Shown here: positions 63,519-64,000 of the stretch, piece after piece
Layout: each line of letters begins with the position of its first letter
Position numbering within the stretch: position 1 is the first letter of the stretch
Source of the DNA: an uncultured SAR116 cluster alpha proteobacterium
GTDB taxonomy: Bacteria > Pseudomonadota > Alphaproteobacteria > Puniceispirillales > Marisalimonadaceae
Assembly: GCA_902616005.1 (NCBI GenBank)
Contig: CACMRG010000004.1
Location: 1 to 64,000 of the forward strand
Length of the DNA stretch: 64,000 bases
Direction of reading: 5' to 3'
Notes under the pieces: generated by a model
The model's input: only the letters and a program-made list of their open reading frames with translations
Databases searched by the model: none
What the model was told of the DNA's origin: nothing
Position numbers and translations under genes: made by a program

Positions 63519-63923
63519 ATGGCTGAATTGTACGATAAATGCTTAAAAGTTGGACTAAGAATGACTTTACCTAGAAAAGTTATTCTTGAAGTCATTGAAG
63601 CTTCAGAAGATCATCCAGATGTAGAAGAACTTTACAGAAGAGCTGTTGAAAAAGACAGATCCATCTCAATTGCCACTGTTTACAGAACAATTAAATTGTT
63701 TGAAGAAGCTGGTATAATTGAAAAACTTGATATAGGCGATGGAAGAGCGCGATATGAGGAAGCTGGTGAACATCATGAACATCTCATTGATGTTGAAACT
63801 GGTGAGATTATAGAATTTCAAAATGAAGAATTAGAAGAAATGAAGCGTCAAGTTGCATTAAATATGGGTTATGAATTAGTTGATCATAGACTTGAATTGT
63901 TTGGAAAAAAAATAAAAAAATAA
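63519..63923 (+). CDS. fur: Fur-family metalloregulator (Fur/Mur type)
   Basis: This 134-residue protein has the Fur winged helix (GLRMTLPRKVILEVIEASEDHPDVEELYRRAVEKDRSISIATVYRTIKLFEEAGIIEKL). The metal-site region is HHEHLIDVETGEIIEFQNEELEE. The structural CxxC zinc motif of enteric Fur is replaced by DVETG, as is usual in alphaproteobacterial Fur/Mur, where manganese or iron is sensed. It follows an iron-type permease gene. A TGTATAAA element lies a few bases before the ATG with no ribosome site. Confidence 0.93.
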   Translation: MAELYDKCLKVGLRMTLPRKVILEVIEASEDHPDVEELYRRAVEKDRSISIATVYRTIKLFEEAGIIEKLDIGDGRARYEEAGEHHEHLIDVETGEIIEFQNEELEEMKRQVALNMGYELVDHRLELFGKKIKK

Positions 63924-63934
63924 AACAGTTTTTA

Positions 63935-64000
63935 TCAATTTAAAAAATAGGTTAAAAGAGATCCACCAATTATTAGCCAGATTATTCCTTTAATTAAAAA
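63935..64000 (-). CDS. C-terminal end of an unidentified membrane protein (cut by window edge)
   Basis: The minus strand from the window edge to a TGA at 63935 reads 21 uninterrupted codons with a hydrophobic helix (KGIIWLIIGGSLLTYFLN). This looks like the end of a membrane protein converging on fur. It is too short to name. Confidence 0.35.
   Translation of the reverse strand, partial: FLIKGIIWLIIGGSLLTYFLN

Noticed and set aside
1-64000. tRNA, rRNA, CRISPR array, insertion sequence or prophage
   Set aside because: Non-coding gaps are nearly all under 200 bp. None shows a cloverleaf, regularly spaced repeats, transposase or integrase.

Overview
The window is very AT-rich (roughly 30% G+C by eye), densely packed, with gaps mostly under 100 bp, and has no rRNA, tRNA, insertion sequence, phage or CRISPR that I could find. 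DUF1489, a DUF1127 protein, a Fur/Mur-type regulator lacking the CxxC zinc site, PuuD-type urate oxidase and the many ABC, TSUP and DMT transporters point to an alphaproteobacterium. The base composition and compact layout suggest a streamlined marine lineage of the SAR11/HIMB59/AEGEAN-169 kind; that placement is inference, not shown.

Layout. 1-5.9 kb (minus): an RND efflux pump cut by the window edge with its adaptor, DUF1489, the Mg2+ channel MgtE, a carboxymuconolactone-decarboxylase-like protein and a TSUP exporter. 6-12 kb (plus): a six-gene operon of pirin, PanE-like reductase, anthranilate-synthase-like pair, quinone reductase and luciferase-like oxidoreductase. 12-13.5 kb (minus): an uncharacterised three-gene membrane cassette pairing a MotA/TolQ/ExbB-type channel with an ExbD-like anchored beta-domain protein. 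13.7-14.1 kb: a DUF1127 gene followed by a hairpin with a CCUCCUCCUC (anti-Shine-Dalgarno) loop and a strong terminator, resembling the cuckoo/CcsR small RNAs. 14-20 kb: transporter, cold-shock protein heading a small operon with a fluoroacetate-dehalogenase-like hydrolase, old yellow enzyme, HpcH-type aldolase and HpaR-like regulator. 20-25 kb (minus): aminotransferase, malonyl-CoA decarboxylase, a small exported protein, DMT transporter and Ldh-family dehydrogenase.

25-54.6 kb is dominated by a purine-ureide catabolic island. Xanthine dehydrogenase (XdhAB) and an 8-oxoguanine-deaminase-like enzyme make urate. PuuD, HIU hydrolase and OHCU decarboxylase turn urate into allantoin. A hydantoin/allantoin racemase and a hydantoinase-family enzyme probably open the ring. 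Allantoicase and ureidoglycolate lyase release glyoxylate and urea, and a full urease (UreDABCEFG) yields ammonia and CO2. The aminotransferase at 24-25 kb could use the glyoxylate. Two ABC importers are embedded here (a NMT1/SsuA type translationally coupled to xdhA, and a polyamine-like one beside puuD), and their positions predict purine or ureide substrates. A BisC-like molybdoenzyme with a large FAD/Fe-S dehydrogenase, and an uracil phosphoribosyltransferase, also lie here.

54-64 kb: a DUF1989 protein with an amino-acid-type ABC importer lacking an ATPase, a second Ldh-family dehydrogenase, an AbrB-type membrane protein with no standard start codon, a DapA-family lyase, a GFA-family protein, threonine-synthase-like enzyme, an iron-type ABC permease and Fur. 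Several genes have a -10 box 6-10 nt before the ATG and no ribosome binding site, suggesting leaderless mRNAs.
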